64,000 nucleotides of DNA from Ga0077530 sp035565975 (GTDB lineage: Bacteria; Pseudomonadota; Alphaproteobacteria; Rhizobiales; Hyphomicrobiaceae): contig DATMRT010000006.1 of assembly GCA_035565975.1 (NCBI GenBank), positions 1-64,000 on the forward strand, written 5' to 3'. Each line of letters begins with the position of its first letter. Position 1 is the first letter of the stretch. Position numbers and translations under genes: made by a program. The notes below the pieces were generated by a model. The model was not told where the DNA came from, did no database searches, and saw only the letters and a list, made by a program, of their open reading frames with translations. Shown piece by piece: positions 9,546 to 17,369 of this stretch.

Positions 9546-10262
9546 ATGTTGCGTTCTGAAAATGGGCAAGGAACGTCGGGAATGCAGAATAGCTCGATGA
9601 GGCAGACGGCGGCCACGCAGATGGACGAGGCCGCGATCAGGAGCGCGTATCGGCGCTGGGCGCCCGTCTACGACAACACGTTCGGCCGCTTCACGACCGA
9701 GGGACGCCGGCACGCCGTCGAGATCATCAATCAGCGCCAGGGCAAAGTGCTCGAGGTCGGTGTTGGCACGGGTCTCTCCCTTCCCGACTACGGCCGCCAT
9801 CTCGAGATCGTCGGCATCGACCTCTCTCCGGAGATGCTCGACAAGGCGCGCGAGAAGGTCGCCGAGGAGGGTCTCGTCAACGTGACGGGCCTTCACGAGA
9901 TGGACGCGAGTGATCTTACGTTCCCGACGGGTTCGTTCGATACCGTCGTCGCCATGTACGTCATGACCGTCGTTCCCGATCCCGAGAAGGTCATGCGCGA
10001 GCTTGCGCGCGTGTGCAAGGTCGGCGGCGAGGTGATCCTGGTGAATCACTTCAGCCAGGAAGAGGGCGTGCGTGGCTGGGTCGAGCGCCGCATGGCGCCA
10101 TTCGCCGACAAACTCGGCTGGCATCCGGTGTTCGACGTCGACCGCGTCATGGTCTGCGACAATCTCAGGCTCGTCGGCCGGCGGGCGCTGCGTCCGTGGG
10201 GCCTCTTCACGATGCTGCGCTTCGAAAAGGTCCGTGAGGTCGCGCAGATCGCGGCCGAGTAG
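9546..10262 (+). CDS. pmtA: Phosphatidylethanolamine N-methyltransferase, Rhodobacter type
   Basis: A class I SAM-dependent methyltransferase of 238 aa. It carries the PmtA-like AYRRWAPVYDNTFGR segment, motif I LEVGVGTGLSLPDYG, the GIDLSPEMLDKAREK acidic loop and a MYVMTVVPDPEKVMREL post-I region. This pattern is that of the Rhodobacter-type PmtA, which methylates phosphatidylethanolamine to phosphatidylcholine. A psd gene for making PE lies about 5 kb away. A UbiE-like quinone methyltransferase is the alternative. GAGGAC sits about 10 nt before the ATG. Confidence 0.8.
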   Translation: MLRSENGQGTSGMQNSSMRQTAATQMDEAAIRSAYRRWAPVYDNTFGRFTTEGRRHAVEIINQRQGKVLEVGVGTGLSLPDYGRHLEIVGIDLSPEMLDKAREKVAEEGLVNVTGLHEMDASDLTFPTGSFDTVVAMYVMTVVPDPEKVMRELARVCKVGGEVILVNHFSQEEGVRGWVERRMAPFADKLGWHPVFDVDRVMVCDNLRLVGRRALRPWGLFTMLRFEKVREVAQIAAE

Positions 10263-10320
10263 CATTCATCGCCGTCGCATCGAAGATCCGGCTTCGACCA
10301 GCAACATTGGCCGACTTCTA

Positions 10321-10349
10321 TTGACAGCGCTCGTGCCGCGTCCTTATAC
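10321..10349 (+). promoter_or_regulatory. Sigma-70 promoter of the tRNA gene
   Basis: A perfect TTGACA -35 box (10321-10326) and a TTATAC -10 box (10344-10349) are 17 nt apart. The tRNA begins 14 nt after the -10 box, so the primary transcript would have a very short leader. Confidence 0.75.
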
Positions 10350-10363
10350 GAGGGCGCCGGTTC

Positions 10364-10440
10364 GGCGGGGTAGCTCAGGTGGTTAGAGCGAAGGTCTCAT
10401 AATCCTTAGGTCGGCGGTTCAAGTCCGCCCCCCGCTACCA
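10364..10440 (+). tRNA. tRNA with CAT anticodon, probably elongator tRNA-Met
   Basis: The 77-nt gene folds as a cloverleaf. Acceptor GGCGGGG (10364-10370) pairs with CCCCGCT with one G-U; the D stem is GCTC/GAGC; the anticodon loop is CTCATAA with anticodon CAT; the T stem is GGCGG/CCGCC around TTCAAGT; CCA is encoded. The bottom anticodon-stem pair 31-39 is a T-T mismatch. The acceptor is that of alphaproteobacterial elongator Met tRNAs. A TilS-modified tRNA-Ile2 also has CAT and is the alternative; initiator tRNA is unlikely. Confidence 0.9.
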
Positions 10441-10541
10441 GCGCTATCGCACTTTGCGACGGCGCCCGATCATCAGCCAGCAGTGCGACGAGGAGCCCGC
10501 CAGTGCACGCGCTTACGATGTGCGCCGCGGGCTCACGGTCA

Positions 10542-10667
10542 TCAGTTCCACCAACCGTCGATGTCGTTGTCCCCGCGTAGTAGCCAGCTCGCTACGGCCC
10601 AGATCAGGAAAACGACGATGCCGCCTGCGAGTACGATACCGCACGCGAATAGAAGGACTTCATTCAT
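10542..10667 (-). CDS. 41-aa single-pass membrane peptide
   Basis: This small ORF begins MNEVLLFACGIVLAGG, has one hydrophobic helix of about 25 residues and ends in a short acidic, tryptophan-containing tail (RGDNDIDGWWN). The ATG at 10667 has a GGGGAG 8 nt upstream, which is a good ribosome site. A longer in-frame reading to 10865 adds 66 residues of poor composition and was not accepted. I do not recognise a family. It may be a regulatory or complex-associated micropeptide, but nothing in its surroundings says which. Confidence 0.55.
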   Translation of the reverse strand: MNEVLLFACGIVLAGGIVVFLIWAVASWLLRGDNDIDGWWN

Positions 10668-11042
10668 TGGATGAACTCCCCGTGCCCAATGGGGGCAATC
10701 GAGGAGCCTGGCTTTCCAACCTCGCGCTTCTTTCTTCGGCGATACGACTGCGCCTGAGCGCCTTTTCTGGAGGTCATGCAACAATTGAACCTTGAGCATT
10801 CCGATCGCCGGGACAATGCCTAGCTCGATCCGGCGATGCAATTTCATCTTAGATATGCGCGCCAACTACCTGTTAGTAACCCACAAAAACGCTGTCTGCA
10901 CGCGCGCGCCACAGGTGTTTCACTCACCCGGACCCAAATTGGCCCCATTGGCCCCGTAGACATCTCCCGCTTCCGCGCATTCGTTGCGTTCATCGCCGCG
11001 CGCAGGCGCCGTTTTACTCCGCCCTACGGAGCCCGATGGGCC

Positions 11043-11423
11043 ATGCCCGAGCCGCATTTCTCAACGCTGAGCGACGACCTCCCGCGAACGCTGCGCCGGG
11101 CGCGCGAAGAGCGCGACGCACGCGAGCGCGATGCGAATGGATCCCGCTTTCCCTCCTCGCTCAAGGCGGCGATGAGCGCGGCCTCGGGGAACGCAATGCC
11201 GACGCCGGACTATGCGGCTGCAGCGACTCTCACGGGCGGCACGACCGTAACGCGGATCGACGTGCCATTTCACCGTCTCGTAGCCTTCTTCATGAAAGCG
11301 GTGTTTGCGGCGATTCCGGCCCTCGTGATGCTCACGATCATGCTCTGGACGATCGGCGAAGTGCTGCAGCGCTACTTTCCGTGGCTGCTGAAGATGCGCA
11401 TTCTCATTCAGTTCCCTGGGTAA
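11043..11423 (+). CDS. Hypothetical membrane protein with charged N-terminus
   Basis: A 126-aa protein. Residues 1-40 are strongly charged (TLRRAREERDARERDA), followed by a low-complexity stretch and one long hydrophobic segment (about 95-115, PALVMLTIMLWTIGEVLQ) near the C-terminus. I chose ATG 11043 because the upstream in-frame extension to 10836 is basic and untypical. The 375 bp upstream of this start contain no other supported gene. I do not recognise a family. It is probably an inner-membrane protein with a cytoplasmic charged domain. Confidence 0.55.
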   Translation: MPEPHFSTLSDDLPRTLRRAREERDARERDANGSRFPSSLKAAMSAASGNAMPTPDYAAAATLTGGTTVTRIDVPFHRLVAFFMKAVFAAIPALVMLTIMLWTIGEVLQRYFPWLLKMRILIQFPG

Positions 11424-11550
11424 TCTCCGCGCCGCCGCGAGCAATGCGTTGCACGCGATGTGCTTGCGCGCGCACAAAACTCTGTGAGGGAACACCCCTC
11501 GCGCCTCGATGGTTAGTCCAAACACGTGAACAGCCACGAGGAGAAAGTGA

Positions 11551-11838
11551 ATGCAGAAACTTGCCATGGCTGCGATCGCGCTCGGACTTTTCATGAGCCC
11601 GGCGATTGCCCAGACGACAGCGCCCGGAACCGAGACCAAGCCATCCGGGCAGGAAACCAATCGCGCGGATTGTTTGAAAAACTTCCGTGCGGCTGATGCC
11701 AACGGCGACGGCACACTCAGCGTGGCCGAGGCCGAAAATGCCAAGCGCGTTGTTCCGACGACCCTTGCGATGCAGGGCCCGATCAGCGAAAGCGAGTACA
11801 TGACCGCCTGTCTGCAGCAGGTGCCGAAAGGCGGCTGA
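11551..11838 (+). CDS. Small exported EF-hand protein, copy 1
   Basis: A 95-aa protein with a signal peptide (about 1-20, ending AIAQ) and one canonical 12-residue EF-hand loop at 49-60, DANGDGTLSVAE, with acidic or polar ligands at loop positions 1, 3, 5 and Glu at 12. Two cysteines, just before the loop and near the C-terminus, could form a disulphide. It is predicted to bind calcium in the periplasm. A Shine-Dalgarno GAGGAG lies upstream. A paralogue with the same plan follows after a terminator, so the two are separately transcribed or partly uncoupled. Confidence 0.75.
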   Translation: MQKLAMAAIALGLFMSPAIAQTTAPGTETKPSGQETNRADCLKNFRAADANGDGTLSVAEAENAKRVVPTTLAMQGPISESEYMTACLQQVPKGG

Positions 11839-11868
11839 TCGGCGGCATTATTGAAGCGATCAACTGCA

Positions 11869-11919
11869 GCCTCGTCTCGACGCCAATGCCTCGAGACGAG
11901 GCCCATCGCATTTTTTTTT
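11869..11919 (+). terminator. Intrinsic terminator after EF-hand gene 1
   Basis: A perfect 12-bp stem, GCCTCGTCTCGA (11869-11880) with TCGAGACGAGGC (11891-11902), around a 10-nt loop is followed within 10 nt by nine T residues (11911-11919). It separates the two EF-hand genes. Confidence 0.85.
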
Positions 11920-12052
11920 GCTGGGCGCATCTGGCGCACGATTTTCTGCAACGTCACGGCTTTCAACAATCAAGGGTTTCGCCCCAGTTGAAGCCCTAAC
12001 GCTGCGTCTCCACTTCCTCTCGCGTGTAATGCGTACATTTGAGGAGGCATCG

Positions 12053-12334
12053 ATGCGGAAGCTTGTAGCGGCTGCAATTGTGATGAGTGCTTGCGTCACC
12101 TCGGCCTTTGCTCAAACCCCTAAGGACGAGGTGCCCCCGGCAGGCGAAGCGAATTCTCGGGCCGATTGCCAGGAACAGTTCCGCTACGCCGACAAGGACG
12201 GCGATGGCGTGCTGAGCCCCGCCGAGGCGGAGAACGCACGCAAGGTCATTCCGACGGATCTTGCTTTGACCGGCCCCATTACCAGGACAGAGTTCATGGA
12301 TGCTTGTGCTGCCCTGATCGACAAGGGCGGCTGA
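12053..12334 (+). CDS. Small exported EF-hand protein, copy 2
   Basis: A 93-aa paralogue of the preceding gene: signal peptide 1-20 (ending AFAQ), the same R-A-D-C stretch before the loop, a canonical EF-hand loop at 47-58 (DKDGDGVLSPAE), the AENAR-K motif, then a conserved GPI-x-E segment and a CAALIDKGG tail. ATG 12053 has GAGGAGG just upstream. An in-frame extension to 11918 starts inside the terminator and is rejected. Its role is inferred only as periplasmic calcium binding. Confidence 0.76.
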   Translation: MRKLVAAAIVMSACVTSAFAQTPKDEVPPAGEANSRADCQEQFRYADKDGDGVLSPAEAENARKVIPTDLALTGPITRTEFMDACAALIDKGG

Positions 12335-12355
12335 GCCTCACTTCTCGTCCCGCCA

Positions 12356-12380
12356 CTGCAGCCGGCCTCGTCGGCTGCAG
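12356..12380. terminator. Hairpin between convergent genes
   Basis: A 9-bp perfect stem CTGCAGCCG / CGGCTGCAG with a 7-nt loop lies between the second EF-hand gene and the end of mtnP. There is no long T-tract, so termination efficiency is uncertain. Confidence 0.5.
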
Positions 12381-12385
12381 CTCTC

Positions 12386-13267
12386 TCAAGCTTGACGATG
12401 CAGTATGCGCCCGGCCACCGCATCGAGCTTCGCGACGAGTGCAGGATCACGCGCATCAGGCGGCGTGATGATCGCCGTTTCGAGCGCTCGGTCCGAGCCG
12501 ATTGGGCAGGGTGGATGCTCGCGCGGGAACGCGTGACAGAGCCGCGAGATGATGCGTTGCGACTTGCTCACGTTCTCCCTCAGAACTTTAAGGATCTCCG
12601 TGATATCGACCTCACGATAATCATCGTGCCAGCAGTCGTAGTCGGTGACCATGGCGAGCGTCGCGTAGCAGATCTCGGCCTCGCGGGCGAGTTTGGCTTC
12701 GGGCATGTTCGTCATGCCGATGACGTCGCAGCCCCAGGCGCGATAGAGATTCGACTCGGCGCGTGTCGAGAACTGCGGCCCCTCCATCGCGAGATACGTT
12801 CCCCCACGCGTGATCGCGATGCCTTCCGCGCGCGCGGCCCTCTCGACTTCGTCGACGAGCGCGGGGCTCACAGGATCGGCAACGGAGACGTGTGCGACGC
12901 AGCCCGTGCCGAAGAATGATTTCTCGCGCGCGAACGTGCGGTCGATGAACTGGTCGACGAGCACGAAATGGCCTGGCGGGTACTGCTCCTTGAGCGAGCC
13001 GCAGGCCGAAATGGATATGAGGTCCGTGACGCCGGCCCGCTTCAGGCAATCGATGTTGGCGCGATAGTTGATCTCGGTCGGGGGGACGCGATGGCCGCGC
13101 CCGTGACGTGGCAGGAAACGGACTGGCAGGCCGTCCACCTCGGCGAAGAGGATTGCGTCCGAAGGGACGCCCCATGGGCTTACGACGAGCTCCCAGTGCG
13201 GGTTCTTGAGATCGGGGAGGTCGTAGTGCCCGCTGCCGCCGAGAAAGCCGAGAACCGTCTTCACCAT
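12386..13267 (-). CDS. mtnP: S-methyl-5'-thioadenosine phosphorylase
   Basis: The enzyme phosphorolyses methylthioadenosine to adenine and methylthioribose-1-phosphate in methionine salvage and polyamine metabolism. The 293-aa protein shows the GGSGHYDLPDL start, the phosphate-binding RHGRGH motif, ISACGSLKEQ, the substrate motif YLAMEGPQFSTRAES and GMTNMPEAKLAREAE, which favours MTA phosphorylase over ordinary purine nucleoside phosphorylase. The rest of the salvage pathway is not in the window. Confidence 0.94.
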   Translation of the reverse strand: MVKTVLGFLGGSGHYDLPDLKNPHWELVVSPWGVPSDAILFAEVDGLPVRFLPRHGRGHRVPPTEINYRANIDCLKRAGVTDLISISACGSLKEQYPPGHFVLVDQFIDRTFAREKSFFGTGCVAHVSVADPVSPALVDEVERAARAEGIAITRGGTYLAMEGPQFSTRAESNLYRAWGCDVIGMTNMPEAKLAREAEICYATLAMVTDYDCWHDDYREVDITEILKVLRENVSKSQRIISRLCHAFPREHPPCPIGSDRALETAIITPPDARDPALVAKLDAVAGRILHRQA

Positions 13268-13373
13268 CGTGCCAACTCTTTCGTCGCCTGAAACAGACTG
13301 CGGCGGCCCGAGAGCCGCCGCAGGTCGGTGCGTGCTGGGTGGCTGGCAGGCTCGAGCCCGCGAACAACCTAGG

Positions 13374-13685
13374 CTATTTGCAGAGCGTCGCGAAAGCCTT
13401 GCACTCCGAGCCGAGCCCGCCCTTCGTGCACTTGAAGCGGACCTTGCTCACTTTGTAGCCCGGCGCCGTGCCAACCTTCTGGCCGGCGGCCATGAACTGG
13501 GCCCAGCTACCCCAGTCCGTCGCCTGGAGTACGGCTTCCCACGCCTGGAACTTGGCGCCGTCCTCGGTCGTGTTCGTGCCTTGTCCGCCCTTGTTCATGC
13601 ACGCAGCCGACGCCACCGATGCCATGCCGAGCGATAAAGCGGCGGCCATCGCCGCCGCGGCGATTCCATAACGAACCGTGCCCAT
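13374..13685 (-). CDS. Hypothetical small secreted protein
   Basis: A 103-aa protein with a clear signal peptide (about 1-27, ending SVASA). The mature part has four cysteines (ACMNKGG, RFKCTKG, SECKAF, TLCK), which suggests two disulphides, and a central WGSWAQFMAAGQKVG segment. GGGGAA precedes the ATG at 13685. I do not recognise a named family. It stands alone between mtnP and an SDR gene on the same strand. Confidence 0.7.
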   Translation of the reverse strand: MGTVRYGIAAAAMAAALSLGMASVASAACMNKGGQGTNTTEDGAKFQAWEAVLQATDWGSWAQFMAAGQKVGTAPGYKVSKVRFKCTKGGLGSECKAFATLCK

Positions 13686-13808
13686 ATCCGTCTTCCCCTG
13701 TCAGAGTGATCGGGTCGCTCCTTCGCAATGCCTCTCAGCGCCCGATTCGGGGACTATAGCGGCAGGCGGACCGGAGCACAGATGCACGCAAGCCACAGCG
13801 GCTTGTCA

Positions 13809-14564
13809 TCAGAGCGTGAAGCCGCCGTCGACGAGGAAGGCCTGGCCGGTCGTGAACGCGGCTTCGTCGCTCGCCAGATAGACGGCGATCGCTGCTATCT
13901 CCTCGGCCGTGCCGAGCCGGCCCATGGGTTGGCGATCGATGAACATCTGGCGCACTTCGGCGGCGGGCTTGCCGAGCGCCTGGGACTGCGCGGCGATGCG
14001 CGCATCGAGCGAGGGCGACTGGACGGTGCCGGGGCAAATGGCATTGCAGCGGATGCCTTTACGGATGAAATCGGCGGCGACGGATTTGGTGAGGCCGATC
14101 ACGGCGGCTTTGGTCGCGCCGTACACATAACGGTTGATCACGCCGCGCGGTGCGCCGGCGGCAGAAGCAATGTTCACGATCGCGCCGCCGCCCTTGGCGA
14201 GCATGGCTGGAAGAAAGGCCGAGATCGTGCGGTGCATGGACTTCACGTTGAGGTCGAATGAAAAATCCCACTCATCCTCCGAGCATTCGAGCACCGTGCC
14301 ATTGGCCACGAACCCGGCCGCATTGAAGAGGATGTCGACAGCGCCGAGTTCCTTGGCCAGCGCATTGACGGCTGCGGTATCGCGCACGTCGAGCTTGCGC
14401 GCCTCGGCAATGCCGTCGCGCTTCAGCGCTTCGAGCGCGGCCGCGTCGATGTCGGTTGCGATCACGCGAGCGCCTTCGCGCGCAAAGGCGATTGCCGTGG
14501 CGCGCCCGATGCCCGCGCCCGACGCCGTGCAGAAGGCGGTCTTGCCGTTCAAACGCCCTGCCAT
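13809..14564 (-). CDS. SDR dehydrogenase, DHRS6/BDH2-like
   Basis: A 251-aa classical short-chain dehydrogenase. It has the cofactor motif TASGAGIGRATAIAFAREGA, Asp after beta-2 (ATDID, which favours NAD), FNAAGFVANGTVLECSE, the catalytic Ser (NIASAAG), Y-x-x-x-K (YVYGATKAA) and CNAICPGTVQSPSL. The NRYVYGATKAAVIGLTKSVA region closely resembles animal DHRS6 (cytosolic 3-hydroxybutyrate dehydrogenase). Bacterial homologues are often annotated as 2-keto-3-deoxy-L-fuconate dehydrogenase. The substrate is therefore a hydroxy acid of uncertain identity. Confidence 0.88.
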   Translation of the reverse strand: MAGRLNGKTAFCTASGAGIGRATAIAFAREGARVIATDIDAAALEALKRDGIAEARKLDVRDTAAVNALAKELGAVDILFNAAGFVANGTVLECSEDEWDFSFDLNVKSMHRTISAFLPAMLAKGGGAIVNIASAAGAPRGVINRYVYGATKAAVIGLTKSVAADFIRKGIRCNAICPGTVQSPSLDARIAAQSQALGKPAAEVRQMFIDRQPMGRLGTAEEIAAIAVYLASDEAAFTTGQAFLVDGGFTL

Positions 14565-14653
14565 GTGGTCCTCCCGGAGTGCCGATGTTGGTTTTGCCTG
14601 GGCGCAAGCTTAGAGGCGGATTGGTCCGTGGGGAACCGGCGCGCCGCAGAACC

Positions 14654-15265
14654 TCAGCGGACCGTCTCGCCCGGATAGACGCCCCAAAGCTTGTTCTGCT
14701 CGACATACCCCCGGTAGTCGCCGACCGAGATTTGGCACCAGTGGCCGTCGCACCGCCGGATGCCGCAGATGACGCCGGGCTCCAGCAGCGCAACCTGGCG
14801 GGCGGATGTCGAATCCTCGTCGCGCAGGGGCACCGGCTTCGCCGCTTTGCTCGTACGCGCCTCGCCTGTCGCCCAGGCCATGATCACGCACGTGCGGCGC
14901 GCCGACAGCAGGGCGTGTGCAACCCAGCCGACGCTGCCGTCCTGGTCGCGGATCTGGCGCCAGTTCTCATACTCCTCGATGACCTCGACCGGCAGCCCGA
15001 CGCGGTTGAAGACCCAGAGGATCTTGTGGTCCGTGCCGGGGCCCTGGCGAACCTGCACGCGGTCCGACTTGAGGCTGACGAAGCGTGGGAGCGGCAGGCC
15101 CGAGGCCCCGACGCCGAGCGGCTGTGGCGGCTGCGCGGAGATGGGCGTCGCGAAGGCCGCGCCGAGGGCAAGCGTGATTGCTGTGATCGCAAGGCCGTCC
15201 CGCCACACCGCACGAGGCCGAATTCGTATGGTCGTCAAGTCTCTGCCCCGTACTCCCTGCCGCAT
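14654..15265 (-). CDS. Exported protein with two SH3-like domains
   Basis: A 203-aa protein with an N-terminal membrane or signal segment (about 22-44, ending PISAQ). The mature part carries an SH3-like domain (RFVSLKSDRVQVRQGPGTDHK through VGWVAHALL) and a second, shorter one (VPLRDE through GDYRGYVEQNKLWGVYPGE). Such periplasmic SH3 proteins bind peptidoglycan or accompany wall enzymes. A cysteine cluster (CGIRRCDGHWC) sits in the second repeat. The exact role is unknown. Confidence 0.8.
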   Translation of the reverse strand: MRQGVRGRDLTTIRIRPRAVWRDGLAITAITLALGAAFATPISAQPPQPLGVGASGLPLPRFVSLKSDRVQVRQGPGTDHKILWVFNRVGLPVEVIEEYENWRQIRDQDGSVGWVAHALLSARRTCVIMAWATGEARTSKAAKPVPLRDEDSTSARQVALLEPGVICGIRRCDGHWCQISVGDYRGYVEQNKLWGVYPGETVR

Positions 15266-15480
15266 CCCTGCACCAGTGCCTATGCGATTCGTGGTGCCCG
15301 TTCGATGCGGCCCGCGCGCCCCTCTAACATAATAAGGAATTCGACCGGATCACGGTCCGCTCGCCGCACTGTGATCGGAGTTGCGATCAAAGGCCGTCGC
15401 GGGTACCACTCAGCCTTCTCAGGCGATCGCCGCGCTCGGCTCCTCCAGCGCGGCCGTGTTCAATTAACCGCAGGTAGCCC

Positions 15481-16191
15481 GTGGCCGGTCATAGTCTTCC
15501 ATCGACCATCCTTTCCATGCTTGCGCCCGTTCATCGTGACGGGTGGAAGTTCCTGGCCATCGGCGTAGTGCTCGCGCTGCTGTTCCTCATGGTGTGGCCG
15601 CCGCTCGGCTGGCTGCTCGTCGTCATCTCCGCTTGGATCGCTTATTTCTTTCGCGATCCCGATCGCGTGACGCCGCTGCGCGAGGGCCTCGTGATCGCGC
15701 CGGCGGACGGCCGCATCTCGGCGGTCGAGCGCGTCGTGCCGCCGCCCGAGCTCGGCTTCGGCATCGGCGAGCGCCAGCGCATCTCGATCTTTCTCTCGGT
15801 CTTCGACGTGCACATCAACCGCGCGCCGGTCGCGGGCCGCATCAGCCGCTCGGTGTATGTGCCGGGTGCGTTCCTCAATGCCGCACTCGATAAGGCGAGC
15901 GCCGACAACGAGCGTCGCGCCCTCGTGATCACGACCGGGACCGGCGAGGAGATCGGTGTCGTTCAGATCGCCGGCCTGATCGCGCGGCGCATCGTCACGT
16001 TCAAAGACGAGGGCGACATGGTCGGCGTCGGCGAGCGCTTCGGCCTCATCCGTTTTGGAAGCCGCGCGGATGTCTACCTGCCGGAAGGCAAGACAGCGCT
16101 CGTGGCGGTCGGGCAGCGCGCCGTTGCGGGCGAGACCGTGCTCGCAGACCTCACGTCGAGCGAGGTCGAGCGCGAGGCGCGGTTGGGGTGA
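15481..16191 (+). CDS. psd: Phosphatidylserine decarboxylase proenzyme
   Basis: Psd converts phosphatidylserine to phosphatidylethanolamine at the inner membrane. The 236-aa protein has two membrane segments (about 24-56), the FFRDPDR motif, IAPADGRIS, a SIFLSVFDVHINRAP block with the conserved histidine, and the self-cleavage site FGS with Gly193-Ser194, which gives the pyruvoyl prosthetic group. It is the short form of the family. The start is GTG 15481. The pssA gene, often adjacent in related genomes, is not downstream here; a repeat and a minus-strand permease follow. Confidence 0.95.
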   Translation: MAGHSLPSTILSMLAPVHRDGWKFLAIGVVLALLFLMVWPPLGWLLVVISAWIAYFFRDPDRVTPLREGLVIAPADGRISAVERVVPPPELGFGIGERQRISIFLSVFDVHINRAPVAGRISRSVYVPGAFLNAALDKASADNERRALVITTGTGEEIGVVQIAGLIARRIVTFKDEGDMVGVGERFGLIRFGSRADVYLPEGKTALVAVGQRAVAGETVLADLTSSEVEREARLG

Positions 16192-16254
16192 GTCATGCTC
16201 GCGCGGCCGGCCGTGATGCTCATTTCTCCTGCTTCCCGCGCGCAGGGAGAGAGG

Positions 16255-16497
16255 CGACGGCACACGCCAACGTCAGCGCGAGCTCCCGCCCCTCATCCTA
16301 ACCGTCTCCCCGCGAAGAACGGGGAGAAGGGACATCTCGCGCTCGCGGCAGCGGTCGCAGCACCAGTTTCATGAGCGCGCGACTGCGCGCCGGCCGCTAG
16401 GCTGTCCTGCAACAAAAAGCAGACCTCGCGCGCTTGCCGCCGCGGGCATAGCACTACGGGGCGGTTGCGAAGCGCCTCTTCCCAGCAGCCCGCGGCC
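16255..16497 (-). repeat. Dispersed intergenic repeat, copy A
   Basis: On the minus strand this begins 1-2 nt after the TAG stop of the TauE/SafE gene and runs to a palindromic core, CTCCCCG...CGGGGAG, at 16306-16327, preceded by CCCCTCATCCTAACC. The sequence matches the segment at 50557-50850 over most of its length in the same orientation relative to the upstream gene. The core also matches the repeats at 27744-27862. It fills the 307-bp gap between psd and the permease gene. I see no transposase. Confidence 0.75.
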
Positions 16498-16498
16498 A

Positions 16499-17221
16499 CT
16501 AAGATAAAGCCGCCCAGATCATCGTAATGCCCGCCAGCACCATCATGGCTTCGAGAATGCCGGCGTAGTGGCGCGCATCGAGACGCATGACGATCGACTT
16601 CGCGAACCACGAGCCGACCATGAGCGCGCCCCCCACGATGAGCCCTTTCGCGATCGTCTCCCAGGGCAGCACGCCATACGTGCGGAAGACCAGCGACTTC
16701 ACGAAGCTCACTGCGCCCGAACCGACGGCCTCGGTCGAAATGTAGGCGCCTTTGGTCAGGCCGTAGGCGAGGAAGAAGGGCGTATTGAGCGGCCCTGTCG
16801 AAGCGACGAGGCCGGTGAGGAAGCCGATGGCCGCGCCGACGAGGGCCAACCCCCAGAGCGTCACCGAGAAGCCGCGCACCATGAGCCAGCGCCGGACGGG
16901 GATGACGCCGATCAGAAATACGCCGAGCGCGGCCTCGACGAGACGAGCATCGAGCGCGATGAGTGTGCGAGCCCCGAGCGCGGCAGCAGGGATGGCAGTC
17001 GCGCAATAGGCGGCATTGGCGCGCCAGTCGACCTCGCGCCACCAGATGGCGACGCGCATCCAGTTCGCGAGTACGCTGGCGATTGCCATGATCGGCACGG
17101 CTTCCTTGGGACCGAATGCGAAGACCAGGATCGGCATCACGAGGATCGATGCGCCGAAGCCCACCACGCCGCCGATCACGCCGCCGACGAGCCCGAGCAG
17201 AAGAATGAGCATCCAGATCAT
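16499..17221 (-). CDS. TauE/SafE family membrane permease
   Basis: A 240-aa polytopic membrane protein with about eight hydrophobic segments. It begins MIWMLILLLGLVGGVIGG and has the family pattern VGFGASILVMPIL, with a second-half repeat GFLTGLVASTGPLNTPFFLAYG. The family exports sulfite, sulfoacetate and similar organosulfur anions or takes part in their uptake. I chose ATG 17221, since the frame upstream to 17392 is Arg/Pro-rich and not membrane-like. Its substrate is unknown and no sulfur genes are adjacent. Confidence 0.85.
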   Translation of the reverse strand: MIWMLILLLGLVGGVIGGVVGFGASILVMPILVFAFGPKEAVPIMAIASVLANWMRVAIWWREVDWRANAAYCATAIPAAALGARTLIALDARLVEAALGVFLIGVIPVRRWLMVRGFSVTLWGLALVGAAIGFLTGLVASTGPLNTPFFLAYGLTKGAYISTEAVGSGAVSFVKSLVFRTYGVLPWETIAKGLIVGGALMVGSWFAKSIVMRLDARHYAGILEAMMVLAGITMIWAALS

Positions 17222-17369
17222 GCGGGGGCTCGGCAGGGCAGGAGACGCGCGCGTGGGCACACGTCGCGGCTGTGGGCAGAAGGGGCGGCAGGTGCCACCA
17301 AAGCAGCCCGCGACCCTACGCCGAGTCCAGCTCGCGGGTCCAGGCTCCTGCCGTGGGCCTGACCACCAC

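Noticed and set aside
10364..10440. tRNA as an integration site of a genomic island
   Set aside because: No integrase, no duplicated tRNA 3' end and no change of base composition were seen nearby.
16293..17042. Minus-strand open frame over the permease and repeat
   Set aside because: It is the wrong frame of the TauE/SafE gene continuing into repeat sequence.
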